DNA of 64,000 bases from Anoplopoma fimbria (GCF_027596085.1 NC_072451.1:3542542-3606541); one strand, 5' to 3'. Positions 1-12,565 are shown, counted from the first letter of the stretch. Notes: generated by a model not told the origin, from the letters alone. Numbers and translations: made by a program.

Positions 1-61
1 AGAGAAAACGGTTACACAACAGCAGAGGCCCACACACACTTCCACATATGCATATAGACAC

Positions 62-64
<3 letters not shown>

Positions 65-147
<83 letters not shown>
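65..147. repeat. (CA)n microsatellite
   Basis: Uninterrupted CA dinucleotide run of about 83 bases. A shorter CA run follows at 235-299 and TG-rich sequence at 318-363, so the left edge of the window is nearly all CA/TG. Confidence 0.98.
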
Positions 148-150
<3 letters not shown>

Positions 151-233
151 TAAAATTCCTAAATTCCTTCAACAGCTCTCTGTCAATCTGGATAATCACA
201 CTTCAATCAGGATGATTAAAACACCTTTAACCC

Positions 234-234
<1 letters not shown>

Positions 235-299
<65 letters not shown>
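235..299. repeat. (CA)n microsatellite
   Basis: Pure CA run of about 65 bases. Confidence 0.98.
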
Positions 300-300
<1 letters not shown>

Positions 301-410
301 TCATGTCATCTGTCTTGTGTGTGTGTGTGCATGTGTGTATCTGTATTGATAGGTGTGTGTGTGCAGGGTGTTTAACATCATACTGAAGAGCTTTTGAGCG
401 TTTTTTTTAG

Positions 411-500
411 CCGTTCGGACTCGACGGTGCAGCTTCATCTGCAGCCTCCAGCAGATCTGCTGCTGCTGCTGCTGGCGAGGGGAAACACAAACACTGCAAG
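411..500 (+). other. Splice-site-bounded open segment, possible 5' exon
   Basis: A run of eight T then AG ends at 410, and a CAAG|GTCAGA donor-like site follows 500. The 90-base segment between them is open in the first frame (30 codons, Ala/Ser-rich, containing a CTG/GCT run). It is CpG-containing and GC-richer than the flanking CA repeats. I do not recognise the peptide. It could be 5' untranslated exon sequence of the EFR3 gene, an exon of a neighbouring gene, or chance. Confidence 0.15.
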
Positions 501-629
501 GTCAGAGATGAGAGTCAGTGTGAGGGTGGGTGGGGGGAGAGAGAGAGAGGGGGAGAGAGACAGAGAGAACGAGAGACGGAGGAGTCGAGGTCCACCTGGC
601 AGGCCGTCCTCAGCTTCGCCTCCGACAAG

Positions 630-654
630 ATGGATTCAGAGAACAACGAGTCGG
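630..654 (+). CDS. Candidate initiator exon of the EFR3-like gene (distal)
   Basis: An ATG with A at -3 and G at +4 opens MDSENNES plus one base, followed by GTAGGA as a donor. It ends in phase 1, which is what the exon at 27816 needs: the split codon becomes GGA, giving ...NESG-VCGCC. About 250 bases upstream are CpG-rich for this window, as expected of a first exon. Against it, the donor is mediocre, the phase would match by chance one time in three, mammalian EFR3 N-termini are shorter before the cysteine cluster, and intron 1 would be about 27 kb. RNA evidence would decide between this and 19176-19302. Confidence 0.3.
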
Positions 655-685
655 GTAGGAGGCTGCTTCTTAAGTTCCTACTCTC

Positions 686-837
<152 letters not shown>

Positions 838-1001
838 CAGTGACAGAGTAAGGCAGGCTAACAGGGTCCAGGTCTGTGTCTCGGTTTAACAAGCCGCCCA
901 TTGATCCGCTCTCCGGATGAACCGTCTTCCCGACCGTCCAATCAGCTGCCTGGTTTTCATTTTGACTGACGCACCTCGAACCAAACGGCACAGATTGAAC
1001 C

Positions 1002-1035
1002 GATGGGTGGGGTGGGGGTGGGGGTGGGGGGGGGG
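1002..1035 (+). repeat. G-rich tract, possible G-quadruplex
   Basis: Several runs of four to ten G separated by single T or TG within 34 bases. This satisfies a G-quadruplex pattern on the + strand. It lies about 350 bases after the candidate exon at 630-654. Confidence 0.7.
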
Positions 1036-1837
1036 CTGAGAACATGAGGCCGTCGTTGCTGTTGTTGTCTCAATGAATTCCAGCTCATGCTGTGTCACCT
1101 CAGAGGCTGCAGCGTCTGAATATACTCAGGCTGTTTATTCTCGTGATCTATTGATTTCAGCTCATTTTAAGCTTTTAATTGATTTATTTTATTATCTTGA
1201 GGATGAATAACGTGAAGTATTATTGGAAAGGTTTGATTGTTTTTGTGCAGACAGACTGCAGTGGGTCTCAGATCAATAGGTCTAATGGTGGAGATCCAAC
1301 AGATCCCACCAACAGACAGATACAACTGATGAAACCCAAAGCGGTCCGGTTTGATCGGCCAGGGGGGCGTGGCTTAGTTTTGGCTTCCTGTCAGGACTGC
1401 AGTTTATTTGGAAAAGACTGTTTATATGTAATGAGCGACATTTTACACGTTGCTGGTGCTGGAGTTTGGTAGGAAAAGGCCCGAAAAATGAGATGTACGT
1501 TTTTTTGTAAGATATCAAAAGAACGTTGGTTTATTTATTTTTTTTGTAACTGGGTGAATGCGATCATAGCTTTTTAAGACGTGACAGGAGATCTTAAAAA
1601 AATCTACATTTGAGTAAATATTTTGCAGCCAAATCAAATAGTTTACAGGATATTTAACCTTTTGTTTCTCTATAATGCATTTGATACTTGACTTCCTTCA
1701 TTACAGGGTTTGTATAAAGGTAATAAAGTAGTCCGTGAATATGAGATTTGAGTTTACCGATAATTACAATTCCGATTTATGGCATTTTACCGGTCGCGCT
1801 TGTTGTCTTCTTGCTTCGTCACAGTTCATTTTGTTTG

Positions 1838-1851
1838 TGCGCCCTCTGGAG
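1838..1851 (-). promoter_or_regulatory. CTCF-like motif, isolated
   Basis: The reverse strand reads CTCCAGAGGGCGCA, which fits the CTCF core CAG(A/G)(G/T)GGC(A/G)(C/G). It is not inside a recognised Repeat A copy. Motif match only. Confidence 0.3.
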
Positions 1852-2571
1852 TTTTGGAGAATAATGCAGCGAACAGCTTGTAGCTTTGCACGCCACCCAC
1901 GGAGGCTCGCGCTACGATGCCACGCCCGAGTACAAACAAAGCTTCTAGCGACGCCATTGGTCCCGTTCATATGACCTTGCTCTTATCACAAACTAAATCC
2001 AGTAACTTGACACATAGAGTGCACAGTATTAATATATTTTTGATGTATTTTTTTTGTATGAATTCAACCAAAAAGTATTTCCTCTTTCTGTCGTCACGGT
2101 AACACTTTCCACACTGACTTCACAGACGGCGTCCACAGGTGAATCTGAGCATGAAGGACTGCTCGCGGTGGTTTTTGGGTGTTTTGGGCGTTTATTTAAT
2201 TTTTTTTTGCGTTCGTCCTTGAGCCTCAGGCCAACAGATGTTTTGATTGGCGGCAGCGCTGAAGCACCAGAGGTCAGCTGTTGCCTTTCATGCTCAATTA
2301 AGTCAATCCTACCCATCCTGCTACACACACACACATGTTTGTACTTCTATACTTGTGAGGACTCTGATTAAACATGTAAACGTTAACATGAGGAGTGGAA
2401 ACCATGTGCAAAATATAAACTTGCTTACTATGTATAAAATTCCAATTTGTCCTCACAAAGATAGAAGTACAGGAGCAGACACACAGATGTATGATGCAAA
2501 GACAAGTACACACAGGAAGAACACACACACACACGTCAGAATAGCTGACTGCAAAATGTACAGACACACAT

Positions 2572-2574
<3 letters not shown>

Positions 2575-2638
<64 letters not shown>
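2575..2638. repeat. (CA)n microsatellite
   Basis: Pure CA run, with an imperfect CA stretch just upstream at 2520-2533. The open frames here (2247-2657 and its reverse) are repeat translations. Confidence 0.97.
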
Positions 2639-2641
<3 letters not shown>

Positions 2642-2729
2642 CACACACAGTAGCTGACTGTAACAATCAGCTGACGGAGCAGGAGGAGATCTTTACATTC
2701 TGCAACTGTGGCATGCATTCATTTTCAAC

Positions 2730-2730
<1 letters not shown>

Positions 2731-2804
<74 letters not shown>
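2731..2804. repeat. (CA)n microsatellite
   Basis: Pure CA run of about 74 bases. Confidence 0.98.
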
Positions 2805-2806
<2 letters not shown>

Positions 2807-2964
2807 CCAGTCTGCAGGTGGAGAGACCCAAACAAAACACTGAGGTTAAAATATCAAAAAATAAATTTTTGGGGAGGATGACTGACTTGAATTTTTTTAT
2901 CCTATATTTTAACATCTGCACTATTTTTTTGTCTTGGATTCTCATTCTTACTTACTTCTTACTT

Positions 2965-3190
2965 AATAATAATAATAATACTCATAATATTAATAATAAT
3001 GGTAATATAAAAAGTATAATAATGGTTAAATATAAATTGATAATAATGGTAATAATAAAATGATAATAATGGTAGCATTACAATGAAAATTATTACAATA
3101 ATCATAATTATAATTAAAAAATATGAACAATAATATAATAATTTAAATAATACTTGTAATTTAAATTATTAATATAGATATAATTATGAT
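2965..3190. repeat. AAT/ATA-rich low-complexity tract
   Basis: Degenerate AAT trinucleotide repeats grading into AT-rich sequence. No coding or structural signal seen. Confidence 0.85.
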
Positions 3191-4440
3191 AACTATAATA
3201 ATACATTTTATTTGTATCATGTTTCAAAAGATAATCAAAGGCACTTTATATGGTAGAAACAGAAATCGAAAAAAAAACAACAATAAAAATTGAACAAATA
3301 AATTACATTAATACAGTAAAAACAAACAGAATTACATTACATAACAATGAATCACAGGTTAAAAGCAGATTTAAATATGTGAGTTTGACGATATGACAAT
3401 AAATAACTAAGAAGCCACGGCCATTGAAGACACCTGATGAAGAACAGAGTTATGATTCAAATAGAGATTCTAATGAGTAATTGATGGATTTTTTTATGCA
3501 AATATCTTCTGTGGAGTCAATATAACTGTCAGCGAAATGATCCACGGTCACAGCTTCTGTCTTACCCTTGTTTCTGTTATTCAAGTAGTTGCGGAGAAAG
3601 AGACATTTAAGATAATTGATACTGAATTTGTTTGAGGGATTATGGATTTAATCTGTCTGTCCATCAATCCATTAATCACCTCGTACGTCATTGATTGATT
3701 GGATTTTAACGCAGCTTCGTTTGCTCAGCTTGAAGACCGACTCTGATGTGTTTTAAGGAGGCTTCTTCTCGTTTAAACGCTCCTCCAACATGTGATATTC
3801 TTATTTTGTGCGACTACAATTTATCCGCTAAAGTTTTCCAGCAGAAAGTTGACCCCAGAATTAAATGAAGGCAGAGCTCAGGGGGGGAAATCAGCAGTTT
3901 GGTCAGTGCAGATGGGATCAGAATTAACAAGTAGCTGAAGTTATAATTACAATTAACCTACTTTGCATGGATAAACTGTCCAAATGGGGCTCAGCACTAG
4001 AATAACTTCCCTCCTTGGCCTTTTCTGCAGCGTAAATGATGCAGCACACACACAAACTCTCTCTGTTTGCGTGCTCGAGGCTATATTTTGCCTCAGAGAC
4101 GGATACGACGAGCCAAAAATGTGCTAACAACATTGTATCCTGCTGCCAGGACTTCATTTAAAGAGTGGATAAACAAATGTTTGAGTTAAAGTTACAACAA
4201 ATCCAAATCTGATATTTTGATGGACATGTGGATGTAAAATTGCCGTCTGTGTTCACTGAAGTGATTCAAGAAAAGTCTCTCTGGACGTCTGCATCAGATC
4301 GACCCGACTTTCACTCAGAAACCTCTCAGCCAGAAAAATGACGTTTCTGTCCACAGTGAGAAGAAATTCCTCCGTCTCTTCTTCTTCTTCTACTCTTTTT
4401 ATTTTTTTACCTCCTGACCTATATTGTACATTAACATTTT

Positions 4441-4480
4441 CAGACATTTTCAGACATTTTCAGACATTTTCAGACATTTT
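4441..4480 (+). repeat. Short tandem repeat, 10-bp unit
   Basis: Four perfect head-to-tail copies of CAGACATTTT. Confidence 0.95.
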
Positions 4481-4665
4481 ACTGACATTTAACTTCCGTC
4501 TCCAGACTTTTAGTTGACAATGAGCTTTGATTTGTAGGTTTCTATGTCAGCAGACTTACACTGAGGAAGGTCACAGTCACAATGGGTGTTTTCTTACTTC
4601 TTTGTTTTTATAAATTGTACTTGTAAGAGTAGTTTTCATGCGGCAAATGTTTAAATAGGTTATAA

Positions 4666-5015
4666 AAAACCAACAGTTAGGTTTAGGCAACAAAACCAAC
4701 AGTTAGGTTTAGGCAACAAAACCAACAGTTAGGTTTAGACAACAAAACCAACAGTTAGGTTTAGACCACAAAACCAACAGTTAGGTTTAGACAACAAAAC
4801 CAACAGTTAGGTTTAGGCAACAAAACCAACAGTTAGGTTTAGACAACAAAACCAACAGTTAGGTTTAGGCAACAAAACCAACAGTTAGGTTTAGACAACA
4901 AAACCAACAGTTAGGTTTAGGCAACAAAACCAACAGTTAGGTTTAGGCAACAAAACCAACAGTTAGGTTTAGACAACAAAACCAACAGTTAGGTTTAGAC
5001 AACAAAACCAACAGT
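4666..5015 (+). repeat. 26-bp minisatellite with TTAGG-like core
   Basis: About thirteen tandem copies of a 26-base unit built from GTTAGGTTTAG(A/G)C and AACAAAACCAACA. Units differ mainly at A/G in the middle (GAC versus GGC), and one reads GACCAC. Two more units stand apart at 5113-5162, after about 100 bases of unique sequence. Confidence 0.95.
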
Positions 5016-5112
5016 TCCGTGTCCCTGTAAACAAACCAATAGATTTAATTTTGGTTTTCACAAACTGCTTCACCCAAAATCTCAGCTGACACTGAGCTGA
5101 CACTGATCACGG

Positions 5113-5162
5113 TTTAGACAACAAAACCAACAGTTAGGTTTAGACACAAAACCAACAGTTTA
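5113..5162 (+). repeat. Detached units of the 26-bp minisatellite
   Basis: Two further, slightly truncated copies of the same unit. They suggest the array was once longer or was split by a deletion or conversion. Confidence 0.85.
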
Positions 5163-5395
5163 GAGAGGAACAAATTAAAGTAGAAAATGAACGTCAGGTT
5201 TTAATGAAACCTGCAGATTCCAGGTTTAGAATGAGTCCTAGATAACGAATACATTTCTGTGTGTGTTCAATAAAGCAGAATGTTAACGGGCGAAAGTCTG
5301 ATGTCTAACGTTTTTTACACCAGATTCCTGATCTTCTCACGTTTCCAAATGAAATCAGGGTAAATTGAGCCCGACATGCTTCACAGAATACCGAG

Positions 5396-5397
<2 letters not shown>

Positions 5398-5472
<75 letters not shown>
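5398..5472 (+). repeat. (CT)n microsatellite
   Basis: Pure CT run of about 75 bases, a homopyrimidine tract able to form triplex (H-) DNA. Confidence 0.98.
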
Positions 5473-5474
<2 letters not shown>

Positions 5475-6567
5475 TGCGGGATTAATTGATAGTCTTAACG
5501 CGATCAGTTCAATTCAGCCTTTGGCAGATCGAGAAGATTTGATAGCTGATGGAGATTCATTCAGAGGCAAATCCAGTTTAATTGGATTTGCTCCGGTTTT
5601 AAAAGACACACCGCTCCTGTTTTTTAAAGTCTGAGGCCTCACTGCTTATAAAGCTCACTGATGCAGCAGATAAACCCAAACATTAGACGTTCTGTATTCA
5701 ACCATTTAAAGTTATGTCAGGAAATATGTTTCTGTTGTTGCTGGATTGCTTTTTTTTTTATTATATTAGTCAAATTCCAGCACAAACACACCTGATTTAA
5801 ACTTAATGAGGTATTGAGCAGCTATTGATTGAGCAGACCGAGATTCAGCAAAGACATGATAAACATTCTGGGTTATCACATTAAATATTAAATGCAGATT
5901 TTATGATTCATGATACTTGTTTAGTTGGCGGATATTTAGTGAGTGTGTTTTTGAATAATTTTGATAAGTTGTCAGTAGTTTTTGCACTTTTTAATTGATT
6001 CAAATGTGTTGAATAGTTAAAAAAAATCAAAAGCTATAAAAGCGTTTTTGTTTTAAGTTCTCAAACCAGATTTTTGTTTTTGCTTTGTTGTTTTTTAAGC
6101 CCGAGTTGAAGTCCTCAACATGTCACAGAGGAGGAAGGAAACCAGAAAATATTCACATTCAAGAAGCTGGAATCTCATCATTTTATATTTTTTCTAACAA
6201 AATTACTCAAACTGATCAATCGGTTATCAAAATAGTTTCAGACTCATTATAGATATTAAAACTAATCGATATATCGTTGCAGCTGTAGATCAATATATAT
6301 TGCTTTTACAGGAATAGAACAAATCTGTGAATGTAGATTCACAAATGATAGAATTTGGTTCTAAATCTTTATAAACTGAGTGACTTTTAGTTTTGTAATG
6401 TCTGGCTTCGGGAAAGTCTTGTTTCTTAAAAGATTATACGATTACTTGAATAATTTGAATACAAATCTACAGATTATTAATTACAGCTATTAAAGATGTA
6501 AGTCATGTGTAATCAAATAATCCTCTAAATCACCGGAAAATATATTCAGCCAAACCTTTGTGTGGTT

Positions 6568-6653
6568 TCAAAATGAGCCCAATTATAAGTTTATTTCTAT
6601 GTTTCACATGACTGTGAAACATAGAAATAAACTTATAATTGGGCTCATTTTGA
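6568..6653. repeat. Perfect 41-bp-arm hairpin (first of a pair)
   Basis: Arms 6568-6608 and 6613-6653 are exact reverse complements around the four-base loop TGAC. It begins just after ordinary intron-like sequence and is separated from the second hairpin by only 11 AT-rich bases. It could be a foldback element, a pre-miRNA-like hairpin, a template-switch product or an assembly artefact. Confidence 0.95.
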
Positions 6654-6664
6654 TAATTATTATA

Positions 6665-6764
6665 ATTATCAATATGTAGCCATGTTTATTGTCATCACAA
6701 TTTCCTCTTACAGTCATGTAAGAGGAAATTGTGATGACAATAAACATGGCTACATATTGATAAT
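6665..6764. repeat. Perfect 48-bp-arm hairpin (second of a pair)
   Basis: Arms 6665-6712 and 6717-6764 are exact reverse complements around the loop GTCA, the reverse complement of the first hairpin's loop. The right arm runs into an AAT microsatellite (about 6759-6793). The stems share no other obvious sequence, so this is not a simple duplication of the first hairpin. Confidence 0.95.
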
Positions 6765-6980
6765 AATAATAATAATAATAATAATTATAATAATACAATA
6801 GTAGTTAAAACTGCTCTGTCAGGGTTCTTTGTTTTCAAAATCTTCTTTCTTTCCAAATCTATATATACATATTTATGTTTTCTTTAATTCTCAAAACAGG
6901 GCAAACTATGTGAAGAGTATTTTTCATTCTCCTGTAAATCCAATTATTTCCAATACATAAGAGGGTAAATAGTTTTAGGC

Positions 6981-7008
6981 CACATGTCACATGTCACATG
7001 TCACATGT
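6981..7008 (+). repeat. CACATGT heptamer repeat
   Basis: Four tandem copies of CACATGT, each containing an E-box-type CACATG. Short and possibly incidental. Confidence 0.8.
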
Positions 7009-8439
7009 ACAGCCTGTGAATGTGCCGTTCTCGTTCTTTTGAATGTCTTTTGTTCGTATTCCTGATGAACAGTTTGGAGGCAGTAAATGAGCGTCTTGTC
7101 TCTGGTCAGTCATCCACAGCGGAGCCAGAGTTTCCACCAGCTCTTGTTTCCATACATGGTCATCAGCTCCACAACTGAAGTCTATTTGATGTAACATGTT
7201 GGAGATTTGGATAGGGTTAGCCTTATTTGTTTTTTTAATTCTGTGAAGCTGGAGTTTGAAAATCCCAGTTTAAATCTACTGGAGCCCTGTGTTGGTGTAT
7301 TAAACCATGTGAGTGTACAGTAAAGCCCACAGCTTTGAATACAGTGATAAAGTCTTTGACCTTATTAGGGTAATGAACACTTAATACATTCTTAATTTGA
7401 CCATTCATCATTTCTGGAATTATCTGTGTTTAGCCAACTTCTTTAGCACTTCTGTAGTTATTTGAACTCAAACCACGATCTTTACGATCTTTTCCCAACC
7501 ATAACTATTTCACAATCTTTTCCTGAACCTTACTTAGTTGTTTCGTGTCAAGATGGAAGATTATTTTGAAAAGACTGTCTGCATTTAATGAGCTGAAATG
7601 CTCACGTGTTGCTGGACTTCAGTACGGAAACACATGAGTAACCGTTGTATGAAGATATGTTGCTTGCAGTCATCATTCATAATGTAGGAAACACGAAAAG
7701 GAGTTTCATGATTTGATTGATGCTACTCTGAGATCTTTACAATCAACTACAAACACTGATTACTCTTGTTTCAACGTGTTGTGAGCTATAAACTAAAGAA
7801 TCGTGAAACAAGCGGTGAGGATCGTCCACATAACCTCGGATTCAAATCACAGCACTGACTGCAGATATCTGAGTCTCTCTGCTCCGTGAGGCTCCGACCT
7901 GAAGGCTTTTCATTGCTCTCAGTATAGCTGCACGGCAGAGCTCCATAAATTGTATGGTATATGGTAATTACACGGTCCGCTGCCTCAATCTGCTGCTGGA
8001 CGCTGGCCATCACTCCTCCGAGCTGCCGTCACATGATGATGCCTGTCTCATGTCCCTCACTGTCCTCTGGGACTGTGTCTCCAATAAGAACATTTTGTTT
8101 TTGTCAGCGATCTGTGGCGTTTGATATTGATCAGTAACATTATGAAGCTGCACATTCGTACTCGGACACTATTGTTAGTTCTACCAATCCAATATACATT
8201 TTTGGAGAGGAAATTAGCATGCATTTCCAGGTTTCTTAAAGTAATAATCCTTTAAGATATTCATTTAAATTTTGAACCATTTGTGTTTCACATATTTCTG
8301 CAAATAGCATATTTATATTCTGTTAGTAGCTCTCTGGATCCAATTCACAGGAAACAATGCAGCGTGTGATTCAGTGTCATTGTTTTGTAATATCATCTCG
8401 TTGATATCAGCCTCGCTTTGTGCAATTATTCAAATTAAG

Positions 8440-8605
8440 CAAGCGGCAACCTCTGATGCCAACATGGCGCCGGCGAAATCTCAGAACTCGAGGCTTCCCG
8501 ACTTCAGTCCACAAACCAATGGATGACGTCACGATGACTGCGTCCACTTCTTATATACAGCCAATGGTTAAACCGTTTCATCACTTCCAATATGGCGACA
8601 ACTAA
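8440..8605 (+). repeat. Repeat A, 3' (type 1) end fragment
   Basis: This fragment shares the block with CTCGAGGCTT, CAGTCCACAAACCAA, GATGACGTCACGATGAC and CCACTTCTTATATACAG with other copies, notably 12566-12700 (reverse) and 15900-16016. The 5' part carrying the CTCF-like motif is absent here. Confidence 0.8.
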
Positions 8606-9499
8606 GATTTATCAACTAAGATTTATCTTATTCTCTATTTTGTGCTTTACTTTCATTTTAAACCAATTCGTCGTGGTTGGTTGATCTTTTTTCCATCGTG
8701 TGGTTGTTTGCTTGGTGCAGCTCTCCCTCGCTGTGGCGAGCAGATGTGTTTCTTCAGCACAAGTAAACTCAAGTGGTGTTGCGTAAACAGCACCATATGC
8801 CCCGTGATGCTGTTGATCTTTTCCTGCGGTGGCATAAGGCAGTCGAGTCGCTGAGTCATTGAATCTGTGAAAAGAGGAAGTGGCGGAAAACTGACCCACT
8901 CAAAGATTTCTAAACTGGAGTTTTTTGAGAATTCCTGGATTTATTGAACTGCTGAAGTGCCTTTCATAACATAAAGTCCAATTGTTTCATCGGCGATTGA
9001 AGAAGTCCATTTTAAGTGAAACTTCATCATTGTCTTCATCTTATTGTATTCATGAAAAAAAACCTGCCAAAAATACCCCATTTATTACAGCCAAAAGCTG
9101 TAAAAATCAACACTATTGTCTTTATTTTCCTCTTTCCGATGGTCCTTGAACACATTGTGTTTGATGAACGCTTCTGCCAGGAGAAGCCACCGATTTGAAG
9201 CTTAAAATCGTGTTATTTCCTCAAAAAGAATTTATTTTACATTCATGTTAAATTTCGCCCTAAATAAACCGTTCAAAGTAACCATATTCTGTAAAATACA
9301 TTAAATTCTGCTGTCTTCAATGCAACTGTGAAGCCATGATTGATTTGGCTGTGACCAACAGTCACCTGACAAAAATTGGGTGAATCTTGGACTGAACTGA
9401 AATGTAAATAGTTCCATATTTTTTAGCATGTAGAGTCTCCATTTTTATTTCTAACATTGGTAACACAAAAATATTGGATATTTAGATTATGTTGTTTTC

Positions 9500-9732
9500 C
9501 AATTTTTGTAAAATAGATTATCAATGAAATTCAACGTTTTCCTTTTTTTATGATTTATAGCATTATAACTGTGTTATTCTGCAGAAAAGACATGTTTGAG
9601 TTCCCTCTAGTTCTAGCTTTGTTTGTTTAGTTTCCATAGAGGTGCAGGACTTTAATATTACAGTGAAAATCGAGGCCACAGAGAGTAAAAAGAACCGCCC
9701 AGAACCTGCTTTGGGGTTCAGGAGGTTAAATT
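9500..9732 (+). repeat. Repeat B copy 1 (MITE-like)
   Basis: Similar over most of its length to 45055-45215 (same strand) and 43696-43915 (reverse). Shared blocks include GATTTATAGCATTATAACTG, GACATGTTTGA and TTTCCATAGAGG. This copy and the reverse copy share the end block TTTGGGGTTCAG..GGTTAA. No coding capacity is seen. Confidence 0.75.
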
Positions 9733-10961
9733 ACATTCCAGAGGTATTTTCCGCTCTAACAATAACAAACAAAAACATTTCAGTCTCTGGTTTTGTAAAT
9801 GGTATAAATCCAGCCCAAAGTATCTGTTATCACACTCTAGAAATAAAAATAGCCCCATTCAGTTATTCAGAAATGTAATCAGAGCGAGGAATCGGCTACT
9901 AAAAGGATTAGGATTGGATCTTTGCTCTGCCTTCCCGTACTCTGCTGCGTCTCAGTTTTCCTGCTGTTACCAGAAAGTCTGTTCATCACATCCAGCTGCT
10001 GCTTGTGAGAAACATTGTTATTGGTGAAATTTCACTCTCAGGTTCAGGAATCAAACTAAACCGAGAGAACACATACAGACGGAGGAGCCACGGTGAAAGA
10101 AGGGGTTTGAACCCATCTCCTTTTTTATTGTTTGGTGCGATCACTCCGTCTCTCAGCATGAACTCGTATTGTGAGCTGACATGGAATTGAGGGGTTGACA
10201 GATAGAGAATGAAAGACTTCTTTTGATGCCGTTTTCAGTGAAGCAGCGGGGTCATCCCTGTTGATGGGCTGCAGAGATGCAAATAAAGACTTTTGTTTTG
10301 AAAAGCTGTTTGCAAAAACCTACTAAACGGTGATACAGAGACAGGGAGCTATTTACATTCATTCATAGGTTGAAAAAGGTGGATTATAAAATTCAAGGAA
10401 GTCGGATGTCTCATTACTTGACGAGGAATCAATTAAAAGACAAAAAGCTCACCACATTGAAAGAAAAGAAGCAAAAAAAGAAAATTCTCATTCATTTCAG
10501 CCATTCTAGTAGCATGGCTGCATTCCCCAAAAATGCTCCAATACACCCAGGGGCATTAAAGGGATAGTAACCACAGTTTAAAGCTGCTGCAAGGAACTTT
10601 CGCTCAAATAACCCAGCTCAGTTAATTAACAAGACAACAGAAAGGTGCATTTCCTCGTGGAGAATCTGTAACCTTCCAGATGCTTGATTTAAAAAAACAA
10701 TTATCTTGTGAAACACCTTCAGATTGGTCACAGCGAGGGTTCTGTTTAAAGACGAGTTTAGCAACAGGGATATTCCTGAGGAACCCCCCACCCCCCCCCC
10801 CCTTCAGCTTTCACAGCAAACACTTGAGAGCAGCTTCATTATCACACTGACACGTCTCATCACAGCCGGAGGACGACGCTCTGTCAGCACGCCGTGTGAG
10901 AGGAGGCGCCGTTAACTCTGGATTCACACATTCACAACCTTTATTTACTCCGTTCATACTG

Positions 10962-11099
10962 TGGATGGATGGATGGATGGATGGATGGATGGATGGATGG
11001 ATGGATGATGGATGGATGGATGGATGGATGGATGGATGGATGGATGGATGGATGGATGGATGGATGGATGGATGGATGGATGGATGGATGGATGGATGG
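10962..11099 (+). repeat. (ATGG)n tetranucleotide repeat
   Basis: About 34 copies of GGAT with one interruption near 11008. It gives spurious MDGW and HPSI open frames on both strands. Confidence 0.98.
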
Positions 11100-11220
11100 T
11101 TCTGTTGCCGTTAACCTCCCACAACCAACACAAACGTACACATGTACCGACACTCTGAACATCCACATGCACTTGACACTCTCACTTCAGGCCAAACACA
11201 CACTGACAATAAGACACATA

Positions 11221-11221
<1 letters not shown>

Positions 11222-11275
<54 letters not shown>
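11222..11275. repeat. (CA)n microsatellite
   Basis: Pure CA run. A short TG run follows at about 11440-11462. Confidence 0.98.
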
Positions 11276-11277
<2 letters not shown>

Positions 11278-12565
11278 ACAGGTTGTTGTGCAGCAGAAAG
11301 CTTTTCCTGTGAGCATTTGTGTTCATGTATGACTGACCGTCGCTGCCATCCAGACCTCCTAGATGGAAATTGAGTCGTCCACAGTGTGGAGAAGTCATTA
11401 CATCAGTGTGTCACGCATCAGTGGCATGTGTGTCACTGTCTGTGTGTGTGTGTGTGTGTGTGCAGAGATGTGACACAATGTACAGTTGCAATGTGTCTTA
11501 AATCCAGCTATACATGATTAGTTACTCAGATTTAACATAAAAAAAATGCCGTTTTCATTTAAGATCAGGGGGTAAAAAACATCCCTGTTAAGTAGAAGCA
11601 GTTAAAATGATTAAAACAAAGCGGCAGGATGCAGTATATTAAATGATTAACAGAAAAAGAAAAACAATTGCATAAACAATCAAAAATTGAAAGTTATAGT
11701 AACAAAAAAATTCTAAGGTTCTATACAAATTACTGTACAAAATATTGAAATAAAAAGGGTTAAATAGAACAGTAAAAAACTGCCAAGAAGACAACAATAC
11801 ACGGTAAAAAAAAGAAAAGTGACAGAATAGCACAAAATAAATAGTAAAGTAAAATTGTTAAAAAAACAACAAATATATTGTAAAAACTCATGTTAATGTA
11901 AAAAAGTAGAGAAAACAATAAAACTGCAAAAAGAAAAGCAATACAGTCAAACAGAAAAACAAAACCATCCTAATATATCGGACATAAAATAAATAAAAAC
12001 AGACCTTTTTATCAACAAAAATGATTTGAATGTTTCTTAAAATGTTCCGCTGGTCGTTTGACCTGGAAGAGTGAGATCTAAAACATTTGAAGAGGAATGA
12101 ATGAGAGAAACATGAACATTTCTCCCTCCTCTGATGTTTTCTGGAGAATAACGTGATGCAGCAGAGCTGGAAACTCACGTCTGGCTTGTACGACAGCGAT
12201 TTAATTATCGGAGGTCGAGAAATCAAACGAGCTGATAATCAGTTATTTTGTCCGGGGTTATTAGAGTCCCGTCTGTCGCTGTGGCATTCCAATTATCTCT
12301 CCCCTCTCCGAAGCCGGGAAACTTTTTCATCATGTCGGTGTCACCGGGTCTTCACAGCACTCTGAGGCTCTGTGGAAACACAAGAACCAGACTGAGAGAA
12401 GCTGCACACAGACATCTGATCAGGAAATACAGTGGGACCAGGTCTCTGCTCTGAGGAACCCCCTTTTGGAGCACTTTTACCCCACCAGCTTCCATGTGTG
12501 AAGGTTTAGAAAGTGCATTTTCTCTGCAGTAACTTGTGAAGTTTGAGGAAACTGTACGCACTTCT

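Noticed and set aside
4666..4720. Interstitial telomere repeat
   Set aside because: GTTAGGTTTAGG only resembles TTAGGG; the true unit is 26 bases and no TTAGGG run is present.
4666..5015. CRISPR-like array of regular units
   Set aside because: The repeats are directly adjacent with no unique spacers, and the genome is eukaryotic; it is a minisatellite.
10785..10802. Poly-C run as a functional motif
   Set aside because: Simple homopolymer without further structure; similar runs occur at 29059 and 40918.
10896..11373. MDGW/HPSI repeat proteins
   Set aside because: They are translations of the ATGG tetranucleotide array on both strands; no conserved domain and no splice context.
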